Shown here piece by piece: positions 56,999 through 64,000 of a stretch of DNA of 64,000 nt (its first letter is position 1; each line of letters opens with the position of its first letter). Position numbers and translations under genes: made by a program. Source of the DNA: Vallitaleaceae bacterium (GTDB lineage Bacteria > Bacillota > Clostridia > Lachnospirales > Vallitaleaceae); NCBI GenBank assembly GCA_028277605.1, contig JANQFZ010000017.1, positions 1-64,000 on the forward strand. The letters run 5' to 3'. Under the pieces are notes generated by a model. That model saw only the letters and a program-made list of their open reading frames with translations, had not been told where the DNA came from and did not search any database.

Positions 56999-57925
56999 CT
57001 ACTGGATAACTGAGTTGATATCTTTTTTCATATCCTCTGCTGCTTGTCTAGCTGCATAATGAAATTCTTTTTCTGAATATTTGCTTGCATACTTATCTTT
57101 CTTGTAAGCAGCAATAATACCTCTTGATGAATTAACAATGGCTCCTAATCCATTCTTATTAAAACAATCTGCAATATCTTTTGCTCCTGCTCCTTGTGCT
57201 CCATATCCAGGGACTAAGAAAAACGTATGCGGCATGAGTGTGCGCAATTCCAAACACTGCTTCTTATATGTCGCTCCCACTACTGCTCCTACTTGACTAA
57301 AGCCGTAGGATCCGATAGACGCTTGACCCCACTCAGATACTAAACTTCCAATCACTTCATAAATTCTTTTGCCATCTGTACTTAAATCTTGTATTTGTCC
57401 ACCATTTGGATTTGATGTTTTAACTAAGATAAAAAGCCCTTTATTATACTTCTGACAATCATTCATATACGGTTCTATTGAATCAACTCCCAAATATGGA
57501 TTAAGTGTTATAAAATCTTCTTTATAAACACAATAGGAATGTTCTTCTACCTTAACTCTACCAATATGTCCATGAGAGTAAGCCTCTGCTGTTGAGGCTA
57601 TATCACTTCTTTTAATATCACCAATGACAATTAATCCCTTGCTTTTAGCATACTCAATGGTGTCTAAATATGCTTTTATACCTTCGTAACCAAACTGTTC
57701 ATACATGGCAATCTGTGGTTTTACAGCAGGCACAATGTCTGCTATCTGGTCGATAATAGCTTTATTGAAACGTAAATAAGCATCTGAAGCACCTTTTAAG
57801 GTTTGACCATATGATCCATAAGCTTCTTGCTTAATAAACTCAGGTATAAAATCTAATCTTGGATCTAAACCCACAACGGATGGATTATTGAGTTCTAGAA
57901 TTCTCTTGATTAATGTATCTATCAT
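56999..57925 (-). CDS. pyrF: Orotidine-5'-phosphate decarboxylase, type 2
   Basis: 308 residues, the longer type 2 form. The catalytic motif DIKRSDIAST is present, with VVGLDPRLDFIPEF at the N-terminus and VPGYGAQGAGAKDI. CGGAGG precedes the ATG. Last enzymatic step to UMP. Confidence 0.96.
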   Translation of the reverse strand: MIDTLIKRILELNNPSVVGLDPRLDFIPEFIKQEAYGSYGQTLKGASDAYLRFNKAIIDQIADIVPAVKPQIAMYEQFGYEGIKAYLDTIEYAKSKGLIVIGDIKRSDIASTAEAYSHGHIGRVKVEEHSYCVYKEDFITLNPYLGVDSIEPYMNDCQKYNKGLFILVKTSNPNGGQIQDLSTDGKRIYEVIGSLVSEWGQASIGSYGFSQVGAVVGATYKKQCLELRTLMPHTFFLVPGYGAQGAGAKDIADCFNKNGLGAIVNSSRGIIAAYKKDKYASKYSEKEFHYAARQAAEDMKKDINSVIQ

Positions 57926-58015
57926 TTGCTACCTCCGTGAATAAATCCTATTTTTGTGGTACTCTGTATAACACTAACTCTAACATTCCAGTTTGTTTTC
58001 TTAGCACATTACTAT

Positions 58016-59299
58016 CTATATAACTTTTGTATCACTATAAACTACTTTCCCATTGACTATAGTATATTTAACCTTTCCTTTGACCTGTTTACCATGAAAA
58101 GGACTGTTTTTACTTTTTGAAACAAATTTATTTACATTTATGGAATAAGTTTCACTAGGATTAATAATGGTAATATCAGCTGCTTTGCCTATACTTAATG
58201 TTCCTTTATCAATGCCTAGCATTTTAGCTGGGCTATAACTCATTTTTTCAACCATTTGCATGGGTGTTAAAATACCTGTTTCTACGAGTTCTGTTATGGT
58301 TAATGCTACAGATGTTTCAAGTCCCACGATACCATTAGCTGCTTTTGAATAATCACAGTTTTTGTCTTTAATATGGTGTGGCGCATGGTCTGTCGCAATT
58401 AATTCTAATGTACCATCACGCAGCCCTTCTTTTATAGCATCAATATCCGACTGCGTTCTAAGAGGAGGATGCATTTTGGTATTGGTATCATAGCTTCTAA
58501 CAGCTTCGTCCGTCAAAGTAAAATGATGAGGACACACTTCTGCTGATACAGATAATCCTTTACTCTTTGCAAACCTTAGTAAGTCAACACCGCCTTTTGT
58601 AGTTAAGTGGCATATATGGAGTTTAGCTCCTGTTTTTTCGGCAAGAATAATATCTCTTGCAATAATAACTTCTTCAGCTTCGGCAGGAATACCTTTTAAT
58701 TGTAGTGAATCAGCGACTGATCCTGCATTCATAACGCCACCTGATAGAGTCTCATCTTCACAATGAGATAATACTGGCAGGTTAACTTTTTTAGCACTTA
58801 TCATGGCCTTTTTTAAAAGACCTGCATCCATAACTGAATAGCCGTCCTCACTAATAGCGCAGACACCAGCCTCTGCCATTTCTTCTATATGGGCTAAGGT
58901 CTTTCCTTCTTGTCCCATGGTTATTGCTCCTATGGGTAAGACATTCACCACAGCTTCTTTTTCTGCTTTTAGACGTATGTAATCCACTACATACTTGCTA
59001 TCAATTGCTGGGTTTGTATTGGGCATTGCGCAAACAGTTGTAAACCCACCTTTTGCTGCACTTTCACTTCCTGTAGCTATTGTTTCCTTGTATTCAAATC
59101 CGGGGTCTCTTAGGTGAACATGTACATCTATTAGCCCTGGAGTTACCCAACAATCCGAAGCATCAATAACCTCATCCGTCTGATGGTCTATGGAACTTTC
59201 AATTTTTATTACGATACCATCTTCTATTAGTACATCTTTTTTTTCATAGGTTTGGTCTGCTGGATTAATAATCATGCCATTTTTTATAAGTGTTTTCAT
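58016..59299 (-). CDS. pyrC: Dihydroorotase
   Basis: Amidohydrolase of 427 residues (class I type). Metal site DVHVHLRDPGFEYKE near residue 58 and the later ATDHAPHH motif with the catalytic Asp. AGGAGG precedes the ATG. First gene of the pyr operon after the PyrR-type leader. pyrB (aspartate transcarbamylase) is not in this operon. Confidence 0.97.
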   Translation of the reverse strand: MKTLIKNGMIINPADQTYEKKDVLIEDGIVIKIESSIDHQTDEVIDASDCWVTPGLIDVHVHLRDPGFEYKETIATGSESAAKGGFTTVCAMPNTNPAIDSKYVVDYIRLKAEKEAVVNVLPIGAITMGQEGKTLAHIEEMAEAGVCAISEDGYSVMDAGLLKKAMISAKKVNLPVLSHCEDETLSGGVMNAGSVADSLQLKGIPAEAEEVIIARDIILAEKTGAKLHICHLTTKGGVDLLRFAKSKGLSVSAEVCPHHFTLTDEAVRSYDTNTKMHPPLRTQSDIDAIKEGLRDGTLELIATDHAPHHIKDKNCDYSKAANGIVGLETSVALTITELVETGILTPMQMVEKMSYSPAKMLGIDKGTLSIGKAADITIINPSETYSINVNKFVSKSKNSPFHGKQVKGKVKYTIVNGKVVYSDTKVI

Positions 59300-59370
59300 A
59301 AATTACCTCCTAAATTCTTAATTTGTTAAACTATTTATCCTTCATTGTATTGCACAATTCGTTGTTCTAC

Positions 59371-59580
59371 AAAAAAAGAAAGAACAATAATCCCATTAAA
59401 CCAATGGGTTATTGTTCTTTTAAATGGGTAATAATATCTTATACTTTTAAGTATAAGATATCGTAATGATAATTGAGTTACTATTATTATAACATGTTTT
59501 ATAGAATAAAGAATAGCATAATAAAAGAACGCACTGATGTCTCGCATCCTATTTCATCCCTTTCTGATCTCACAGGATCA
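59371..59580 (-). promoter_or_regulatory. PyrR-type attenuator leader of the pyr operon
   Basis: The hairpin at 59565-59580 presents TCCTGTGAGA, matching the PyrR binding loop UCCNGNGAGR. The terminator is at 59381-59418: a 16-pair stem with one bulge and a U-rich tail (59371-59379). An antiterminator is possible between 59522-59530 and the terminator arm 59414-59422 (nine perfect pairs). UMP-bound PyrR on the first hairpin should permit termination. A further 13-pair hairpin lies at about 59433-59462. pyrR itself is not in the window. Confidence 0.82.
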
Positions 59581-59630
59581 ATTTAAAGGTCGACTTGCGT
59601 ACTGTCGATTAACCAATTTAAGTTGTTGCA

Positions 59631-59659
59631 ATTGTATCATATACTATTTATTGTGTCAA
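59631..59659 (-). promoter_or_regulatory. Promoter of the pyr operon
   Basis: Perfect -35 TTGACA (59654-59659), 17-bp spacer, -10 TACAAT (59631-59636). Start near 59624, giving a leader of about 325 nt before pyrC. Confidence 0.88.
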
Positions 59660-59673
59660 TAACAATTTTTTAT

Positions 59674-60183
59674 TTATGAGGTCAGTTGATTAGATGCCGC
59701 ATACATTAAGCCTAGCATTAATAAATAGGTTACGATCGCAAATGCAAAAACAACAAAAAATAACAGACTAATCGGGATTATAGTGACAATTATAGTAAGT
59801 ATTATACTAATAAGATATAACCTCCACCTACTATTGGCCTTTGATTCTAATTTAATCAGATTTATCAGTCTTGCTTCGTATCCTATCCCTCGACAAATAT
59901 TATAAACCATCACTAGTGAAAGTATTAGTGTTAGTATCGTAAGCAATATACTGAAAAAATATAGAAAAGTATTCCCTGTATTAAACTCATAAATGTTAAA
60001 AATAGAGATGAATATCATAGGAAATGCAACTTTCTTTGCAGCTTTAAAAAACTCATTCTTCTCTTCTAAAAGGGTTAATCCCTGATAGAAAAAGATGTAA
60101 GCAATTACATCTGGTAAAATATCAAAGCCTAAAAGTCTAAAATCAAATAAAAATAAGAATCCCCAAAATAATTTCTTATACAT
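59674..60183 (-). CDS. Polytopic membrane protein of unknown function
   Basis: 169 residues with about five hydrophobic segments; a hydrophobic N-terminus (FWGFLFLFDFRLLGFDILPDVIAYIFFY) and basic loops. AAAGGA precedes the ATG. Resembles generic small membrane proteins of Firmicutes with an FDILPD segment. It stands alone between the pyr promoter and the TraB-family gene. Function unknown. Confidence 0.65.
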   Translation of the reverse strand: MYKKLFWGFLFLFDFRLLGFDILPDVIAYIFFYQGLTLLEEKNEFFKAAKKVAFPMIFISIFNIYEFNTGNTFLYFFSILLTILTLILSLVMVYNICRGIGYEARLINLIKLESKANSRWRLYLISIILTIIVTIIPISLLFFVVFAFAIVTYLLMLGLMYAASNQLTS

Positions 60184-60305
60184 AACATCAATCCTTTCTT
60201 AATACTGATATCATATAAATACAAGTTATTTTATACCGTTTATGTGTATTAATGTTGTATTTATTTACTATCATTGTATTCTATCTTTTTACACCTTGAT
60301 TAATC

Positions 60306-60345
60306 AAGGTATTAGCATCAACATACTATTGATTGCTAATACCTT
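60306..60345. repeat. Hairpin after the TraB-family gene
   Basis: Twelve-pair perfect stem (60306-60317 with 60334-60345) with an inner four-pair extension. No good U-tract on either strand, so it may be a weak terminator or an mRNA-stabilising 3' stem. Confidence 0.45.
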
Positions 60346-60394
60346 ATTATTATAGATAACTATATAATTTTGTATGTATCATTATATTAAAAAG

Positions 60395-61864
60395 TTAATC
60401 TAAAATCTGTTCTACTGTATAGTCTTTATCTTGTAATTGATTTATAATACCTGTGTCTCCAACCATATGACCTGCACCCACAACTACAAAATAGGTTTTA
60501 TTCGTGTCATCTGTTAAATAAGTCTGTATTTTATTTACCATATTATGATTTCTCATTATCCAAAATTGCTGTGTAAATTCATTTTCAGAGCTTTGCTCTT
60601 CTAATTTAAGAATATCTTCTAACTCATGAACATCACCCTGCTTCCAAGCATTGAGTAATGCCTCCATTACTTCTATATTATCTGACTGCTCATCACCATC
60701 TAGTGTACTTAATAAAAATTGCTCTTGAAGCTCAGGTGTAAAAGATTCAAATAAATTGACTTGAAGTTTAAGACCTTCTATTTCTATAAGCTCTTTCCGC
60801 CCTATGGCCTTTGTCATAAAATAAAGATCAACGCCAAGTCCAGCTGAGTAATCATTCTGTGCCATTTCTAAATTTTGAAGTACTAATGCTGCACTCCATG
60901 GTTTAAATCGTATATAGCTTTCTTCAGGTATACCATATGGTTTTATTTTTTCTAAAAACATCTGATAGGTCTGTTCAGATATATTGTCTTCAAGCGTATT
61001 GTTATCTGTATAAAACATTTTTTGCTGCATATATGCAATGCCTTCACTATTATTATTTAATAAATTTGCTTCTACGACAAGGTAATCTGCAAGGGTATAT
61101 GCTTTTATAATATCATTGTTCATAGGATATATTCTAGAATCTGCTGCATGTATTGAACCCATTAAATATACTTGACTGGTTCCACCTTCGACTTTCCAAA
61201 AGAACCCTTTTGAAGTGGCATCGGTCTCTTGCATAACCAACTCGTAGGTTCTATTAAGAAATGCAAACATTTCCTCTCGTGTACATAAGCTCATCAAATT
61301 GAGTGTTTTATTGGGATTTCCTCTTAATACTCCTTTACCAATAAAGTACTTAACCATGTCTATATTCTGGTTTGGTATATCCTTTGCATCTTTAAAATCA
61401 AGCTTATCATCCATATCATAGCCTAAATCGGGTTGTGCCTTATTTATAACCTGATATAGTATATCAATAACCTGAAGTCTATTAGCTGGTTCATTGAAAT
61501 TATCATTGAGTGATTCATCATGGAGCAGATTAATAGTATAAGCCTTAGTTCTTATAGGATTATCTTTGAACACAACGGTACTATCTATTTCAATTTCAGC
61601 TGCTGTTAATTTTTCATATAATTGTACTCCAATCCTATACATTTCATCTTTGGTTATAGGTTTTTGAGGTTTTTGATACATATGTGTATCAATAAAATTA
61701 TAAATACTTAATGAATGTATTTCATCTATTGCCCATGAACTGGGTACTTCTACCTGTATTGATTGTACTTTTGATTGTAAATCTGATTGAGCACAAGCCT
61801 CATGTAAATTAAACTGAGTTAATATAAGAAAAATAGCTATTATTAAACCGTAGCCTCTTTTCAT
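60395..61864 (-). CDS. Secreted TraB/GumN-family protein with SLH-like N-terminus
   Basis: 489 residues: signal peptide (1-25, ending AQS-D), two degenerate S-layer-homology-like segments (about 40-90 and 140-205; FKDAKDIPNQNIDMVKYFIGKGVLRGNP) and a C-terminal TraB/GumN domain (about 220-489) with VYLMGSIHAAD, FKPWSAALVL, EGLKLQVNLFES and VVVGAGHMVGDTG. The two GxxH motifs and conserved Glu suggest a metal-dependent hydrolase, possibly a protease related to Tiki. The SLH part suggests cell-wall attachment. AAGGATAATG region gives a reasonable start. Confidence 0.85.
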   Translation of the reverse strand: MKRGYGLIIAIFLILTQFNLHEACAQSDLQSKVQSIQVEVPSSWAIDEIHSLSIYNFIDTHMYQKPQKPITKDEMYRIGVQLYEKLTAAEIEIDSTVVFKDNPIRTKAYTINLLHDESLNDNFNEPANRLQVIDILYQVINKAQPDLGYDMDDKLDFKDAKDIPNQNIDMVKYFIGKGVLRGNPNKTLNLMSLCTREEMFAFLNRTYELVMQETDATSKGFFWKVEGGTSQVYLMGSIHAADSRIYPMNNDIIKAYTLADYLVVEANLLNNNSEGIAYMQQKMFYTDNNTLEDNISEQTYQMFLEKIKPYGIPEESYIRFKPWSAALVLQNLEMAQNDYSAGLGVDLYFMTKAIGRKELIEIEGLKLQVNLFESFTPELQEQFLLSTLDGDEQSDNIEVMEALLNAWKQGDVHELEDILKLEEQSSENEFTQQFWIMRNHNMVNKIQTYLTDDTNKTYFVVVGAGHMVGDTGIINQLQDKDYTVEQILD

Positions 61865-62075
61865 TATCCTTCATCCTTTCAAATTGTTGGTTTTAGTATA
61901 AACCATATACTAAAACACTGTCAACTTTGATACATATATTTAACTTTAATGTCATATATCTATTTATTAATTATTATTGTTTATATATTCGTTTATTATA
62001 GATACCCTAGCTTATCTAAACCAACTTTTTCCTATAGTTACCTATTAAGTTCTACAATCTATGTACATATTAAGA

Positions 62076-62103
62076 TAAAAAAAAGAGGTACTCAGTACCC
62101 CCT
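62076..62103 (-). terminator. Terminator of prmC-prfA
   Basis: Hairpin with GGTAC/GTACC core extended by wobble pairs, overlapping the prfA stop codon and followed by eight U on the minus strand. Confidence 0.75.
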
Positions 62104-63176
62104 TATACATTATCCATATTTTTTAATTTCTCAGCTTGATCTGCTGTGATTAGACTGTCTATGATTTCTTGAATATCTCCATCTAAAATAGAATCTAACC
62201 GATGTAGCGTTAGTTTAATTCTATGGTCCGTAACACGACCTTGAGGAAAATTATAGGTTCTTATTTTTTCACTTCTATCCCCTGTACCTACTTGGCTTTT
62301 TCTATTTTGCGCAAGTTCTGATTGCTGTTTTTCCAGCTCAAGTTCATAAAGCCTTGCTCTTAATACCTTAAGAGCCTTATCTTTGTTTTTTAGCTGGGAT
62401 TTTTCATCCTGACAGCTGACAACCATACCTGTTGGAAGGTGTGTAATACGTATTGCTGAATCTGTTGTATTAACACTTTGCCCACCATTACCAGAGGAGC
62501 GAAATACATCTATTCTGAGGTCGTTCATATTAATTTCTACATCGACATCCTCTGCTTCTGGCAAAACAGCTACCGTAACCGTAGATGTGTGTATTCTTCC
62601 GCCTGATTCTGTAACAGGCACTCTTTGTACACGGTGTACACCACTTTCGTATTTCAGCTTTGAATAAGCTCCTTGACCCTGTATCATAAATACAGCTTCC
62701 TTAAATCCTCCAACGCCACTTTCGTGTATATTCATGGTTTCAATTTTCCAGCGACTTCTCTCTGCATACCTTGAATACATTCTGAAAAGCTCAGCAGCAA
62801 ATAGAGCTGCTTCATCTCCACCTGCACCGCCTCTTATTTCAACAAAAACATTTTTATTATCATTGGGATCCTTAGGAAGTAATAATACTTTTAAACTCTC
62901 TTCTAATTCTATAAGTTTTTCCTTGCTTAATGATAGTTCTTCTTTTGCCATGTCCTTTAATTCTGGATCGTCTTCTTCCTCAAGAATCATTAAGCTGTCT
63001 TCAATATTTATTTTAGTATCTTTATACTCTTTGTATTTTTCAACAACAGGTGTTAAGTCGCTATGTTCTTTCATAAGCTTTCTCCACTTATCTTGTTGAC
63101 TAATTACCTCTGCGTCATTGATTAATTCTAGTATTTCGTTAAATCTTATAAGAATTCCATCCAACTTATCAAACAT
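62103..63176 (-). CDS. prfA: Peptide chain release factor 1
   Basis: RF1 of 357 residues, recognising UAA and UAG. The GGQ motif [13 protein letters not shown] triggers peptide release, and the PxT-type tripeptide region [14 protein letters not shown] marks RF1 rather than RF2. It is the second gene after prmC, which methylates the GGQ glutamine; the gap is 21 bp. Confidence 0.98.
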   Translation of the reverse strand: MFDKLDGILIRFNEILELINDAEVISQQDKWRKLMKEHSDLTPVVEKYKEYKDTKINIEDSLMILEEEDDPELKDMAKEELSLSKEKLIELEESLKVLLLPKDPNDNKNVFVEIRGGAGGDEAALFAAELFRMYSRYAERSRWKIETMNIHESGVGGFKEAVFMIQGQGAYSKLKYESGVHRVQRVPVTESGGRIHTSTVTVAVLPEAEDVDVEINMNDLRIDVFRSSGNGGQSVNTTDSAIRITHLPTGMVVSCQDEKSQLKNKDKALKVLRARLYELELEKQQSELAQNRKSQVGTGDRSEKIRTYNFPQGRVTDHRIKLTLHRLDSILDGDIQEIIDSLITADQAEKLKNMDNV

Positions 63177-63197
63177 ACTATATACCTCTTTTACCTT

Positions 63198-64000
63198 TTA
63201 TTCAGCTTGATAATAGCCTAAAACAACTCTATCCAAGCCAGAACAATCTTTAATTCCTTCAATATTCTGATAGCCTTCTGCTATCAGTAGTTTTCTAACC
63301 TCTTCTTTTTGATTATACCCAATTTCAAAAAGAAGGTAGCCCTTTGTTTTAAATAAAGGCTTACAAGTCTTTGCAATTCTTTTATAATAGTCCAGTCCAT
63401 CCTCACCACCATTTAAAGCTTGAAAAGGCTCATATTCTCTAACTTCAGTCATTAAGTTCTTTATATGAGCTGTAGGAATATAAGGTGGGTTAGAAATGAT
63501 TAAGTCCACGCTACTACTGTACTTAGAATCTAGACTTTCAAATAAATCACTTTGGATAAATATTATTCTATCCTCTACATGTAAGTGCTTAGCATTATAC
63601 CTTGCTACATCCAACGCTTCATGCGACACGTCCAAAGCAACGACCTGTTCAACATCGTCACAAAAATGGCATAGGCTGACAGCAATACAGCCACTTCCTG
63701 TTCCAATATCCATAACAGAATCAATGGGGTGTAATTGAATAAGCTCTATTGCTTTTTCCACTAGAATTTCAGTATCTTGTCTTGGAATAAGAACCTTATT
63801 ATTAACAGTAAATGTAAGTCCCATGAATTCTTGTTCCCTTGTTAGATATTGAAGAGGTTTCCGTTGTGCCCTCAGGTCAATATTATACATATATTCTTTA
63901 TAAGCTTGAGAGCATATTTCTTTATTTCCATGAACCAGCACTTCTACTTTGGTTACTTTTAAAATAAATTCTAGCAATAGCATAGCATCTATCTTAGCAT
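63198..64000 (-). CDS. prmC: Peptide chain release factor glutamine methyltransferase (5' end outside the window)
   Basis: SAM-dependent N5-glutamine methyltransferase acting on the GGQ motif of release factors. VMDIGTGSGCIAVSL is the SAM site and IISNPPYIP the catalytic NPPY motif. YLTREQEFMGLTF is typical of PrmC. An ATG exists at 63983, but the frame stays open to the window end and reads Ala-Lys-Ile-Asp-Ala before it, matching the usual PrmC helix (xRLDAELLL). The true start is therefore beyond 64000 and the gene is truncated here by the window edge. Confidence 0.96.
   Translation of the reverse strand, partial: AKIDAMLLLEFILKVTKVEVLVHGNKEICSQAYKEYMYNIDLRAQRKPLQYLTREQEFMGLTFTVNNKVLIPRQDTEILVEKAIELIQLHPIDSVMDIGTGSGCIAVSLCHFCDDVEQVVALDVSHEALDVARYNAKHLHVEDRIIFIQSDLFESLDSKYSSSVDLIISNPPYIPTAHIKNLMTEVREYEPFQALNGGEDGLDYYKRIAKTCKPLFKTKGYLLFEIGYNQKEEVRKLLIAEGYQNIEGIKDCSGLDRVVLGYYQAE

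Noticed and set aside
59335-59547. Seventy-codon minus-strand ORF upstream of pyrC
   Set aside because: It spans the terminator and antiterminator of the PyrR-type leader; its composition follows from the hairpins, and the hydrophobic look is a result of AT-rich DNA.
1-64000. CRISPR arrays, tRNA, rRNA or insertion sequences
   Set aside because: No regularly spaced repeats, no cloverleaf or rRNA segments and no transposase frames were seen by eye; a computed scan would be more sensitive.

Overview
The window comes from the chromosome of an AT-rich, endospore-forming Gram-positive anaerobe of the class Clostridia, probably a relative of Lachnospirales (the order is an inference). The evidence is the endospore genes (spoIIAA-spoIIAB-sigF, spoVAA to spoVAE, yunB, a SleC-type cortex-lytic gene), AGGAGG-type ribosome binding sites, sigma-A, sigma-H and sigma-G type promoters, a T-box, a PyrR attenuator, an ANTAR-controlled glutamine synthetase pair and the LL-diaminopimelate aminotransferase lysine pathway. 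I saw no rRNA, tRNA or CRISPR array.

Layout. 0.2-6.6 kb: an ABC-F ATPase behind a complete attenuator leader, an AraC/MFS divergent pair, a YigZ-family protein and an odd PfkB-family protein. 6.7-14.5 kb: nitrogen and lysine/cell-wall metabolism (glnN, ANTAR regulator, glnA, dapL, dapF) and yunB. 14.7-20.3 kb: a class A PBP and an AraC regulator divergent from a GH36 alpha-galactosidase. 20.4-26.4 kb: bioB with a BirA-like operator, then the spoVA and spoIIA operons. 26.4-34 kb: folC with two companions, and valS behind a valine T-box that also controls a 71-residue membrane protein. 34-40 kb: a CobD-like aminotransferase, deoC, an unassigned structured RNA, and a lacI-cellobiose phosphorylase operon. 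40.4-45.5 kb: a spore cortex-lytic enzyme gene split by a 3.8-kb serine-recombinase element. 45.6-49.8 kb: a four-gene MacB-type export operon. 50-59.6 kb: pyrC-pyrF-carA-carB-pyrK-pyrD-pyrE under a PyrR-type attenuator. 59.7-64 kb: a membrane protein, an SLH-TraB fusion, prfA and the start-truncated prmC.

The main discovery candidate is the 3,810-bp element at 41285-45094. It separates codon 297 of a sleC-like gene (40399-) from its last 126 codons (45100-45480). Both ends carry the direct repeat GGATG in the same reading frame. The element's terminal arms are an 18-bp inverted repeat (17 of 18) centred exactly on the T|G step of that repeat. It encodes a 481-residue large serine recombinase of the SpoIVCA type and a 52-residue protein overlapping the recombinase start. 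Precise excision would rebuild a 423-codon SleC-like protein, which is the logic of the sigK/skin and spsM/SP-beta rearrangements, here in a germination gene.

Other strong signals are RNA-based: ANTAR hexaloop hairpins overlapping terminators before both glnN and glnA, a three-segment attenuator with a four-residue leader peptide before the ABC-F gene, and a multi-hairpin RNA at 36184-36412.
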